NCBI GenBank assembly: GCA_011800805.1
Contig: MPNW01000334.1
Span: 211,713-232,039, forward strand
Direction of reading: 5' to 3'
Source of the DNA: Hirudo medicinalis
Taxonomy: Eukaryota > Annelida > Clitellata > Hirudinida > Hirudinidae
Length of the DNA stretch: 20,327 nt
Translations under genes and position numbers: made by a program
Part shown: positions 9,808-19,600 of the stretch, piece by piece
How positions within the stretch are numbered: position 1 is the first letter of the stretch
Layout: the number at the start of each line of letters is the position of its first letter
The notes under the pieces: model-generated
Databases searched by the model: none
Told to the model about the DNA's origin: nothing
Seen by the model: the letters and a program-made list of their open reading frames with translations, nothing else

Positions 9808-12800
9808 TATAGAAAATGAAGCCAATTGTCTTCTGCAAATTCTTAAAATAATTTTCTCATCAGATGTCGACGAGTGCAGGGAGTTGACGCACGAATGTCA
9901 CTCGAATGCCAGATGCATCAACACACTGGGATCCTATAGCTGCCAATGTAGGGAGGGCTACCTTGGAGATGGAAGACAATGTTCGTGCGTTTGTTGTCCG
10001 CCTCCTCTGAGCAAGAAGAGAATAACAAGCTCATCAGTAATTAAAATATTTCTTCAATCAAACAAACAGGCCAAGAAGAACCTCGAGATCTGAACTCCTG
10101 CAAGGAACTGAGAAACTGCGACCAAAATGCGGATTGCGTCTTCAACACCCACGAGATGCGACACATTTGCGTCTGCAGGAGAGGATTCCAAGGTCAGTCT
10201 GTTGGCCATTTGTAGAAAGCATTTGTAGATTAGATGGATGTGGATTAGCTTAATCTAATAAAATTATTTAGCAAAAATAATTTGTAGAAAGATTAGCAAC
10301 AAATTCTCAGTTTTTGTTTGCTTTTTTATGCACCAGGCGATGGCTACATTTGCGTGTACGACGGATACGTGGACGACAACGACTGCTCACGCAACCCCAA
10401 CTTGTGCCATCCCGATGCCACGTGCGGTCCGAGTTCGCACTCGGGCAGGTACGAATGCTCGTGTAGGGAAGGTTTCCATGGAGATGGAAGACATTGCCAA
10501 TCCATTGGTACTTTGATTTGTTCAAAATCACAATAGTGTTTTTCTAATTGCTCATTCGATAGCGATCATCGTGTCGGTGATTTTATACAAAGTAGAACAA
10601 AGACGTGCATTTATAAATGATTTTGAAGTTAATGTCTAATGTTTCACATTAAATTTATAATTTATCAGTTCCATTAAATGCAGAGTAACATTAAACTATG
10701 AAGGTCTTTGAATGTCATTCTCAGCATTAAGGGACGACGCAGGGTTTATTACTGTTTATTCAAATGCCATTCAACTTCTCGACATCTCTTCAAAAACATT
10801 TCCAGATTGCAGTCAAGATCCAAGGATCTGTCACGAGAACGCGAGGTGCGAGAGAAGATACGAAGCATTCGTTTGTGTCTGCAACCCAGGTTTTGATGGA
10901 GATGGGAAGCATTCCTGCACAAGTGAGAACTTCAAGTACTATTCGACCAGGCTGCAGATTATTGACGGTTTTATTTTGAATAAAATAAGTTAAAATAAAG
11001 CTATTCATTGATTCGAACTATATGTTCAAGCACTAAAAGTTGATTGCTAAATCAGGGATGGCCATGGAAAATCCAGAAAGTAATACAGTATAATATGCTT
11101 TTTATAAATGGTGATATAAGAATATTTCACTAAACTGGCTTCTAACTTTGTTAGACAAACGTTGTCATTTGTTGGCTTGAAATATCTGCAGGTGTTGTTG
11201 AATGCAAATAATTACTTGCGTGAAAAATCTCTTCCATTCTTTTCCAGTTGCAGTCCCAGGCGAGCACGGAGATGGAGAGTTGGTCTACGCCCAAGCGATG
11301 TTCATCGGGAAGGCAGGCCTCGGACGCTCGAACTCTCACGGAGCTGGGAAATTAATCAGCTATGATTTAGGTGCTTACATCTGTCACTCATATTTTTGTC
11401 AAAAAGTATTGGGAGAGGTTTGACAATTTATTAAGTTGAGACATGAGTTACAAATTAAGTCTCGGTGCCAGAAAGTTTAAGCCCCCGAACACATGCCGAA
11501 CGCAAGGGTTCGTTCGGTAAAGTTTTAACGCCTTGGTTTTCCTGCGTTCGGTAGTGATTGTGCATTAGGGAAGCTGTGTGAACTTTCTCATAAACCCAAC
11601 TAAGGATTTGAGGATGAAAGGATGTCTATAAATAAATTGCTGACTAAAATTTAAGCCAAAAAGGAACATTTCAAGAAGGAAACATCAAATGCGCCTTGCT
11701 TTCATTGGTTATGAGAATCCAAATTGTCCCTTAACGTTAACGACGTCAGTTTATGACATGTGTTCATGGCTTGTGTTTATGACGTGTTTATGACATGCAG
11801 AACACATCAATTGTAAGCATAAAAGGTTCATAATTCTTTTAGAAATGATGAATATTCGCAATTTGTAATTATTTTGTGACTTCTGAAACATTTTATCATT
11901 TCTTGATGAAGTATGACATAATTTTAATATTTATTAAGAAATAATTGTTTAACATTCATTTAACAGGACAATTAGCCGTGGCAGTGGACGTCGACTGCTC
12001 CTCCCACGAAGTTTTCTGGACGGACATCGTCTCGAAAACGATCAAATCGTCCAACTTGGATGGTTCAAATTCAAGAACTTTGGTTTCAAGTGAGAGTTTA
12101 TTTCATCACTTCACATCTTCCACTTCATTTCTTACTTATAAGGAGATGATTTTGAAGCCTAAAGAACCATTTTTCCGATGAAATTCTCGTTTCAGGCCTC
12201 GGTTCGCCGGAGGGGGTCGCGGTCGATTGGATTGCCAGGAATTTGTACTGGACAGACTCTGGCTACGACAAAATCCAGGTTTCGAAGTTGGATGGAAGTC
12301 ACATGAAAACATTGTTCTCTAAAAACCTCACCAATCCGAGAAGTATCGTCGTCGACCCGATAAGAGGGTGGAGTTCCATCGGCTCTTGTCTCCTTGTTTT
12401 ACTTGCCGACGTTTATTTTCAAACATAAGTCTTCGTAAAGAAATATAGTTTGTTTCGTATTTATATTATTGGGAGATGTATAATTTTTATTGATCCTACA
12501 TTGTTTTGGCTTATTTAAAATTTGTTTATGGCTCATTAAAGAATAGACTTGCATTTATGCAATAAATAAATAAGTAATAATATCATTATTCGTTAATTTG
12601 TAATATTATTTTTATTTAATATGCAACTGTTGTTCACCGTTCTCGGTATTTGACGAACAAATATTGTATGAATGGCAATATTTTCTTTTCTTCGTCTTTG
12701 TTTTAGAAATCTACTAATTTTAGAAATTAAACTGATTTTTAATTCATACACAGTTAAATTTAATGTATTATGTATTTATTGATTTGTCTTCCAGTCTTTT

Positions 12801-14923
12801 GTTTTGGAGTGACTGGAACAGAGCCTTCCCGAAGATCGAGAGATCGAACCTCGACGGAACTCAGAGACAGGTCTTGTTTTCTGATGGTCTCCATCTTCCA
12901 AATGGTCTTGCTCTCGATTATGTGTCACAGTTCGTCTGCTGGGGAGATGCAGGTTCGTAAGGTTGAACCATTATGGAACATTAGGTTGAAGCCGATAAAG
13001 TCGAGGATGATGATGGGGTTAATTGGGGTTAATGCTCAAGTCTTTATTATAATGGTAATGTAACATCGGTGGTGTAACATTGGGATAAAACCTCATAATT
13101 TCATAAGTGATAAACCTGAATAGTGTGATCTCTTTATATGTACATTAGAGTGGCAAATAAAGCTGTGTTAGAAGAGAGCAGCAGCTGGAAGAATGCCACC
13201 AAATTTGAAGAAGTGTCGAGTTCCTGGGTCAATTTATGACTCTTACCAAGGCTTGACTCTCAGTCACAGTTTAAGATGACATTGCAAGTCATGGGGCCTC
13301 GTATGTGTGGATGCATTTATTGCAAAAGTTTATACCAAGTTCTGGTTCTTGCTACGTCTTGTCTCAAAAGCAGCTAGGAATGATCCACAACTTGTTCAAC
13401 AACATGCTTGTCCTGACCAGAATATCGAAACTATGTCGTTGCGCAAGATTGCAGGTGATCTTCGATACTCGTCATAAGATTTGATCCTTTACGGTCGCTT
13501 CGATTCGGAAGTGGATTCCATCACGAAGAGCAAAATCATCAAAAGTTTGACAAAAAAGGAGAATAAGTACCTTTGAAACTTGTCCTTGTGGACAGCAGAA
13601 GAGACTTCCTAATTTGTCTCAAAGAGAAGCAGAAATCTGTTTCCTAGTTTGAGTGTGCCAGTTGGATTTCTAGCCAAAGATCCTAATTCATGGAACAGCA
13701 GGGATGACTTTAAGGCTTCAGAGGCAATCTTAACTTCATAGTCAGTAAACACAATTATCATCATGTAGAACGAGAACAGTTATCGAACAGAATCGGGCAA
13801 ATTTTCAGAATGCACAAATAATCCACCTAATTGCTTAATTAATTTAAAAAAAAATTTTTTTCATCGTATAAGGACCTAATGTACATCTTAATCATATAAT
13901 TTATGACATGAATTACAACAAAACTGACAATGCAAGTGGACTTTGCATGACTCAGCAATGACAACAGTTAATGAATGTAATAATAAAAACAGTATCAAAG
14001 TTATTAATATAACTGATGTCGATTTAAAACAACAATAACATGTCGACGATGATTGCGATTGCAAGGAGCGCAAGTGATCGAGTGTGCGACGTACGAGGGG
14101 GGGAACAGAAGGGTCATCTACTCCGAAGCCGGTCACACTTTCGGACTGACCTACTTCGACAACACTTTCTACTGGACGGACTGGAAGAAGTGAGTCCTTC
14201 GTCTCCTTCCTCTTTTCCTAGGAACGATGGAAAGTTTAAGAGGCGGCGTCTTTGTCGGCAGCTCCCGAGGGATTAAGAACATCCACGCGCAATCCGGACG
14301 ACCCAACGAGGACATTTCCATTTCTCACGGATCGGTTGGAAGACTGTACGGCATTGCAGTGGCAAGATCGACATGTCACCACGGTCGGTGGAGTATTTAT
14401 TATATTAGTCGAATAACGATAATAGCAATAATAACATGGAATAATCACGAAATAATATCTTTTATAATTACTACATTTTATATGACAACGTTTGTGTGTT
14501 AAATATGTAACTCGATTGGTGTTGTTGATTCTGTAGTACCGTTCGTAACATTCCGTTCGTAACACTCCACTGAAAGGGTTCTCACGAAGGACCCGAGCAA
14601 TTATTTCATTCATAACTCAATCGCAATTACCATCAGCAGCTAATGAATTGTTGCCAACAGGTATTTGCTTTGCATTCACCTGTGCAGTGATTGGATTTTT
14701 GTTTCAAATTTTTTCGAACTTCCCATTGATTTTGTGAGCATAATCACGTGGAAAAGTACTTAAACTCATAGAGAGGTTTTCGTTTTTAGGTAGCAATCCT
14801 TGTTCCTATGGGAACGGTGGATGCAGGTACTTGTGCTTTGCCTCGCTGACTGGAGGCAGTACTTGTGCTTGTCCTGATAACATTTCTGAAGAGGAATGCC
14901 AGAGAAGTGCTCACTCCCTTTAA
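6063..14923 (+). CDS. Nidogen (entactin), complete gene in 21 coding exons
   Basis: Secreted basement-membrane glycoprotein that in the known family bridges laminin and collagen IV. Exons by translation and splice sites: 6063-6278, 6372-6511, 6577-6718, 6857-7065, 7169-7266, 7632-7790, 8362-8595, 8669-8863, 9003-9209, 9418-9540, 9864-9980, 10070-10192, 10337-10507, 10806-10922, 11248-11370, 11967-12089, 12196-12367, 12795-12952, 14066-14189, 14223-14383, 14790-14923. The total is 3,246 nt, or 1,081 residues plus TAA. Domain order is signal peptide, NIDO, EGF1, G2F, EGF2-6, YWTD propeller, EGF7, the nidogen order without a visible thyroglobulin type-1 domain. Vertebrate nidogen-1 is longer (about 1,250 residues), mainly from that domain and a longer linker. 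The start is the first ATG after an in-frame TGA at 6006, with A at -3. All introns are GT-AG and keep frame except the exon 19/20 junction, which is off by one base. The family call is very safe; single exon edges are predictions. Confidence 0.96.
7632..7790 (+). CDS. Nidogen exon 6: first EGF-like domain
   Basis: This exon is 159 nt and phase 1-1. It begins with a Ser/Thr/Pro-rich linker, then an EGF module with six or more cysteines (about residues 282-318). It contains the doubled Cys-Cys of the nidogen EGF1 signature, [14 protein letters not shown]. The 5' acceptor (CGTTCGAGCAG) has a poor pyrimidine tract, but it is the one that keeps frame with exon 5. Open frames on the opposite strand here are antisense shadows. 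Intron 5 before it is 365 nt and AT-rich with no feature seen. Intron 6 after it is 571 nt and also AT-rich. Confidence 0.88.
8362..9209 (+). CDS. Nidogen exons 7-9: G2F beta-barrel
   Basis: Exons 8362-8595, 8669-8863 and 9003-9209 encode the nidogen G2 domain, about residues 322-533, which in vertebrates binds perlecan and collagen IV. Landmarks are [14 protein letters not shown] at the start, [20 protein letters not shown] before intron 7, [14 protein letters not shown] after it, [11 protein letters not shown] in exon 8, and DDTIDFHEC in exon 9. All junctions are phase 1. Donor 7 is the unusual GTTCGG, chosen because it alone restores Gly-Gly in frame with exon 8. Introns 7 and 8 are only 73 and 139 nt. 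Confidence 0.93.
9418..10922 (+). CDS. Nidogen exons 10-14: five EGF-like domains
   Basis: There is one EGF module per exon: 9418-9540, 9864-9980, 10070-10192, 10337-10507 and 10806-10922. All are phase 1-1 and mostly 117 or 123 nt. The second module begins DVDEC and carries [12 protein letters not shown], which fits the calcium-binding EGF consensus, including the Asn/Asp hydroxylation pattern C-x-N-x4-Y-x-C. The others have GDG or GNG before the last Cys and lack that pattern. The EGF3 last Cys is split by intron 11 (T|GC), which fixes the donor at 9981. In vertebrate nidogens this rod joins G2 to the laminin-binding G3. No thyroglobulin CWCV motif is seen before the propeller. Confidence 0.93.
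9708..9806. repeat. Compound TCA/ATT microsatellite in nidogen intron 10
   Basis: A (TCA)n run with one interruption passes through TTG/TTA units into a long (ATT)n run ending at 9806. It lies 58 nt before exon 11. Confidence 0.92.
11248..14383 (+). CDS. Nidogen exons 15-20: YWTD (LDLR class B) beta-propeller, G3
   Basis: The exons are 11248-11370, 11967-12089, 12196-12367, 12795-12952, 14066-14189 and 14222/14223-14383, about residues 751-1037. Propeller repeats show VFWTD (exon 16), LYWTD (17), LFWSD and the degenerate VCWGD (18), and FYWTD (19), with strand motifs [22 protein letters not shown] and [11 protein letters not shown]. This is the laminin-binding domain in known nidogens. Exon 20 holds the last blade and [11 protein letters not shown], equivalent to the nidogen-1 segment RLYGITTALS. 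Donor 19 (GTGAGT) leaves two bases, but the AG acceptor at 14220-14221 would then shift the frame by one. Either a one-base error or mutation is present, or the acceptor ending at 14234 is used. Confidence 0.9.
11371..11966. other. Nidogen intron 15
   Basis: 596 nt. A perfect hairpin CCGAACG-CAAGGGTT-CGTTCGG lies at 11495-11516, and a further CTGCGTTCGG at 11542-11551 could pair with the same left arm. A GTTTATGAC word recurs three times at about 11749-11800. Nothing else is seen. Confidence 0.5.
12953..14065. other. Nidogen intron 18, with a possible transposase relic
   Basis: The longest nidogen intron, 1,113 nt. The part at 13150-13740 is clearly richer in GC and codon-like. On the plus strand, with stops and shifts, it reads [13 protein letters not shown] and then [14 protein letters not shown], which resembles the helix-turn-helix of mariner/maT transposases. 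No inverted ends were found. An A8/T8 run is at 13847-13862. Confidence 0.3.
14790..14923 (+). CDS. Nidogen exon 21: C-terminal EGF and stop
   Basis: This exon encodes [16 protein letters not shown], then TCACPDN and EEEC, and ends SAHSL followed by TAA at 14921-14923. It matches the C-terminal EGF that follows the propeller in nidogens and LDL-receptor relatives, in the same position and with a similarly short tail. The acceptor is a pyrimidine-rich TTTTTAG at 14783-14789, and the phase is 1, completing Gly with exon 20. There is a good downstream poly(A) signal. Confidence 0.92.
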
Positions 14924-15163
14924 ATTGACCTGTCTGTCGAGGTTTCGATGGAGCGAAGGAAGGTGCTTTTGAACTTTGAACTTTTATTGTTTTCACATTC
15001 TATTTTTCTCGTTCTACGTCTCATTGATTACAGTCGGCTGAAATTCGTTCTTTAAAGTCTGCTTCGTCGGAACTTTTAAGAAACTTTTCGTCGTCGAGCG
15101 TACCTCCGATGCTTTCTCGGAGTTGCATGAAAGTGTTTGTAGTTCATTTACGATGGTCAGACC

Positions 15164-15169
15164 AATAAA
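15164..15169 (+). terminator. Candidate poly(A) signal of nidogen
   Basis: An AATAAA hexamer lies about 240 nt after the nidogen stop and before the Kv promoter candidate. It is the first canonical hexamer after the stop codon. A possible 3' UTR intron (donor near 14965, acceptor near 15032) cannot be excluded. Confidence 0.5.
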
Positions 15170-16111
15170 TGCTAATTGTTGACACAGCGACAACTAAAAC
15201 AGCTGTAATGGAGCCCACGCGCAGGCGATGTTATTGTTCCTTGAGGGAATGACTCTCTCGAAAGCAATCAGCTTTGAAAGTTGCCTTGGAAGTTCATGAT
15301 ATCATTGAATGTTGAAATGCCCCTTTAACGATGATTAAACACATTTCCTCGATGCGAATTGTTTTTGTATCCGCCCGAGGTGATGAGGAAATGGGAGAGC
15401 ACTCCAGGGTTTCGTGTTGTGTCGTGTAATGTGATGATGGACGTTACTTGCTTTACGTTGCAAGCTCAGTCCGAGGCGTTCATGTAAACATTCCACTGTG
15501 AACTGTTGGCTCCGGTGAGGATGATGACCGTATCATCAGCTTGGAGATTCAGCTTCAGATCCACATTCAGGTTCACGTTCGGATACAGTGTAATGATGGT
15601 GAGTGGAAACATTTTTGCCTCTCCTCTCTCCTGCACGATTCCATCAGCACACCTGGTCGTGTGAGGATGGGAAAATAACTCCATCCATCAAATGCATTCA
15701 CTTTCCGCTGTGAGATCATCTTCATGATCGCCTGTACTTTCATCGCAACACGAATCAGTACGAAAAAATTTCCGAGCACGTTTCTTCGATAAAATTTTCC
15801 AACGGTAATTTTTACAAACACTGGAAAGGAAATGAAATCGATGGAGAACAATCGATTCCTCATTCGGTCAAAAGGAAAGGAGATTTTAAAAATTAATTTT
15901 TATTGATCGTGATTTTATTGGCGCTGTCATCTTCAGAGGTCTTCACGCTCTGCCTTTAATTAAGTCTGTCGTTGATTGTAAGCGGCAGAAAATTCATTGC
16001 GGAGTTGAGGTGTTCATAAAACCCTTCAATCCATCAATGCCACTCTCTCCGATAAGAAGCAACATCCTGCTAATGACCAGGTGTATGGTACGCAGTTTCC
16101 AGACCAAAGTG
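15170..16111. other. Spacer between nidogen and the Kv gene
   Basis: 942 nt, no confident gene. On the minus strand 15466-15684 and 15573-15863 are both open and overlap. The first ends LYPNVNLNVDLKLNLQ, DDTVIILTGANSSQW and NVYMNASD, with alternating hydrophobic residues like beta strands. It is too short to assign. The plus strand has a GTGAGT donor-like site at 15599, but stops in all frames before it. Confidence 0.3.
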
Positions 16112-16120
16112 TATAAAAGG
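16112..16120 (+). promoter_or_regulatory. Candidate TATA box of the Kv channel gene
   Basis: TATAAAAGG is a full consensus TATA box 227 nt before the first coding ATG. An initiator-like ATCAATT follows about 25 nt downstream (16135-16141), the right spacing for a start near 16138. The surroundings are less AT-rich than the intergenic average. Support is from motif and position only. Confidence 0.4.
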
Positions 16121-16346
16121 CCGTCAACAAAACTATCAATTTCCAGCGGAGCATGTATGACTAATACGTAAGACTGCTTGGTCGAGGAGTTTAAGTTGCG
16201 ATTTTTGAATTTATATTACCTGAAATGGAGAAACAATCTCTGGATTTCTCAATTTTTAAATTCTAAAGTAGGTTTTTTAAGCCAGTTTTTGTTTTAAGAA
16301 GATAAATTTGTCACTCCTGACATGAACAGTTTAAGGAACATGTACT

Positions 16347-16655
16347 ATGAGTTCTGCTAATCCCTCGAAAGTCGCAAGGGATTCGCCAGAAGAAGGCGAG
16401 GGAAGACTGAGGATCAACATCAGCGGACAGCACTTCGATGTCATGTCGGACGTCCTGGAAAAACATCCTGACACTCTTCTCGGAAACAGGAGATCCCGGA
16501 GCAAGTACTACGATTCGTTAAGGAAGGAGTACTTTTTTGATCGCCACAGACCAAGTTTTGAAGTGATATTTTCCTATTATCAGCACGGAAAAAAACTCAA
16601 AAGACCCAACCTCATTCCAGAAGATGTCTTCCTCGATGAGTTGAATTTTTTTCAG
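16347..16655 (+). CDS. Kv channel exon: T1 (BTB/POZ) tetramerisation domain
   Basis: Residues 1-103. After an acidic leader comes LRINISGQHFDV, then HPDTLLG, SLRKEYFFDRHRPSF and YYQHGKKLKRP, the hallmarks of Kv T1 domains, with PEDVFLDELNFF at the end. In known channels T1 sets subfamily-specific tetramer assembly. The donor is GTGCGT at 16656. A 12-codon upstream frame from ATG 16322 overlaps this start codon out of frame. Confidence 0.93.
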
Positions 16656-19600
16656 GTGCGTTTGAAGTGAAACGAATTGAATCCATTGAATTCCACTGAA
16701 ATCTCACATCAAACGAGCTTATTTATGCCTGACAATGACGCACAAACCTAGAGCATTTCGAAAATAATTTCTAGTTTTCGAAATAATTTCAAATAAAATA
16801 TAAAAACTGAAATTTTTTAATACATTAAATAGTATTATTAAATAATTAAATACATCGCCAAATAATATTATCAATATTATTATAAATATATTATTGCGAA
16901 TATTTCCTTATGAAATCGAGAATAAGTTAATCAGAAATAAATGATTGTCACTAAAGATTGAGAAGGACGTGGTGAATGAGTACAAGCGACAGGAAGGGTA
17001 CAGCGACGACGAAGAAGATGCTCCAGTTTACCACAACGACATCCAGAAAACTCTCTGGGAACTTTTTGAGAAACCAAAGTCTTCCAAAGCAGCTCTGGTG
17101 GTTGCTTTAACATCGGTTTCGATGACCGTGGTGGCAATCATGATCCTTTGTCTTGAGACACTGCCTAGGTTCAGAAAATATTCCTGCCAAATTGAGGTGC
17201 TAATAACTTAATTCATTAATTAACTAATAATCACTTGTGACATTATTCAATCACATTTACATATTAAAAGTAAGCACATTTCATTTTATAGCTTTTGATG
17301 CAAAATGGAATTTCATACCCGATATTCGCTAATGAATTGGGATTAAGAGGAAATATTGATCGATAATATTCCCATTAAGGGTGGATGGAGAGTTCAGGAA
17401 ATGATGTTATTAAAGCCAACTAGGAACTGTTTATCAACGAACTATTTGCTGAAGTGTCTGACGAACTTTGTGAAGTTCGACTACCATCATCAGGTCATTG
17501 TCATCGCGTCATCGTCACCATCCTCGCCACCGCCATCATCATCACAATCGTCGTCATCATCAGTATTATCATTGTAATCATCATCATCATCACCATATAG
17601 TTTATTCACGACGAACAAAAATATTCTTGAGTTACTGAACATGCAAGAGCATTTATGAAATTTAATAAGGTGAATATTTGTATTTTAGCTGGCATATATT
17701 TAAGACTTAACAAAACTCAGTCGTACTTATTATATTAAGATTTAGTAAAGCTTGAAATACTTAACATAACTTGATGGTACTTAATTGGAGTCGTTAAAAG
17801 TACCAATAACAAGTCAGACTAACAAATTTGCCAACGTTTCTAAAATTTACGATTAAATGAGAATGATTATCAAAGGTTAAAGTGGTATCTGTTTAAATAC
17901 AGTAAATTAACAATAATATTATTAATAAATGATTAATAATAATAACAAATTAATTAATAAATAAATAATAATAACAACTACAACATTAATAATAATAACA
18001 TAAGTCATGACATATAGTTTTGGTATTCTGCCAAATTCTGTTTTGGATGAAATCTGAAATTGAAAATCTGGACAGAAAAACAAGAAAAATACTGACTATG
18101 AATGGAATGCATCACCCAAGGGCAGATGCGGACTGGTTGTACATCAAAAGAAAAGATGGAGGCAGAGGTTTGCTTGAGTTGCAATCCCTTCATCAGCAGA
18201 GTATTCTGAGTCTTGCAGAATATATTAGATCAGAGAATGGCAGATTGATTGAAATGGTAAGAAAGAATGATTTCAAAAGAAAATTTTCATTGCAAAAGGA
18301 AGCCAATAAATCCAGATAAAATATAAACTAATGACCTTGCCTGAAAACAAAAATNTGTCAATTGAAGAAATCTCTAGAAAGTGAAAAACTGTCAAAGATA
18401 GCAAGCTAGCCACTCCATGGAAAGTTTTTCAAACATTTAGAGGGAGCTAGCTCACATAAACAAAGAATTAAGTGTGAAATGGCTCACTAATGGCAGATTA
18501 AAAGGAGAGACAGAGTTTATTGGTTGCAGCACAAGATCAGGCACTCAACACCAGATACCATCAAAGACATATCCTTGGCCAGTCAGTTAAGAGTGTCTGC
18601 CGATTGTGTTTAAAAGTAGAGGAGCACATCAGTCACATAGTTGCTGGATGTGAAGTCCTTGCACCAGTGGAGTACCTGCAGAGGCACAACAAGGTGGCGG
18701 GCTACATACACTGGAGAATTTTCAAAAGTCTTAATCTCCCATTGACAGAAAAGTATTATATGCATGAGCCCGAAAATTGAAAAGTTACAAAGGTGGAGGA
18801 CAATATCATTATGTGGGATAAAACAATATTAACAGACAGGACTATTCTCGCAAATAGGCCTGACTTAATAATCCTGAACAAAAATGAACAAAATTGCTTG
18901 ATTGTGGATGTGGTGTGGCAGTACCTGATGACGTAAATGGAAATGTGTTGAAAAAAGAGACAGAAAAGAGGTTGAAATACAAAGATCTGCAGATAGAAAT
19001 TTCTAGAATGTGGATTGCCAAGACAAAATGGTAGCAGAGTTAGTTGCAGCATTAGGAACTGTGAGTGACAATTTTAATAAAGAAATTGAGTTGATACCAG
19101 GAAAGCTGATTGCTGAAGATATTCAAAACATTGCATTGAATGGGACTGCACATATTCTAAGGAAAGTACTTGGTTGATTGAAAGAAGAACTGACATCGAA
19201 AGGACAAACATTTTTGTTCGTGTTCATTATTTTTAAGTTTTGACTCGATTCGTAATTAAGACAATTCATTCGTTTCCATTTTTATTGTTATTTGCTTTTT
19301 GTTTTTTTGTTTCTTGTATTGTCTGAGGTCTCTGGATGAGACTTGGCAACCATTTTATCCGGCTGCAATACAGCCGAGTTTGACTTTAAATAAATAAATA
19401 AATAATAATGATAAATAAATGAATGATATTGATTGCGATGATTATGTATATGGTGATGGTAATAAAACCATTATCCATTAATTATGATAATAATTGTCAA
19501 GAAGTACTTATTAACCCACAAGGCAAGCAGGGATCCCTTCTTCATCGTCGAGAGCATTTGCAACGCTTGGTTCACCCTTGAAGTGATCGTAAGGTCAGTG

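Noticed and set aside
12953..12962. Stronger-looking donor GTAAGG at 12957 for nidogen exon 18
   Set aside because: It leaves two bases and breaks the frame with exon 19, whereas GTTCGT at 12953 gives DAG-AQVIEC, the same spacing as in known nidogens.
14066..14069. Alternative acceptor ending at 14068 for exon 19
   Set aside because: It is in frame but loses the conserved Gly before the loop, so 14066 fits the family better.
14236..14613. 125-codon minus-strand open frame
   Set aside because: It is antisense to nidogen exon 20 and runs into AT-rich intron, with no domain seen.
17169..19531. Alternative Kv splice pair joining LETLP directly to DPFF
   Set aside because: It is in frame, but it removes the FRKY segment that usually follows LETLP; it is kept only as a possible isoform.
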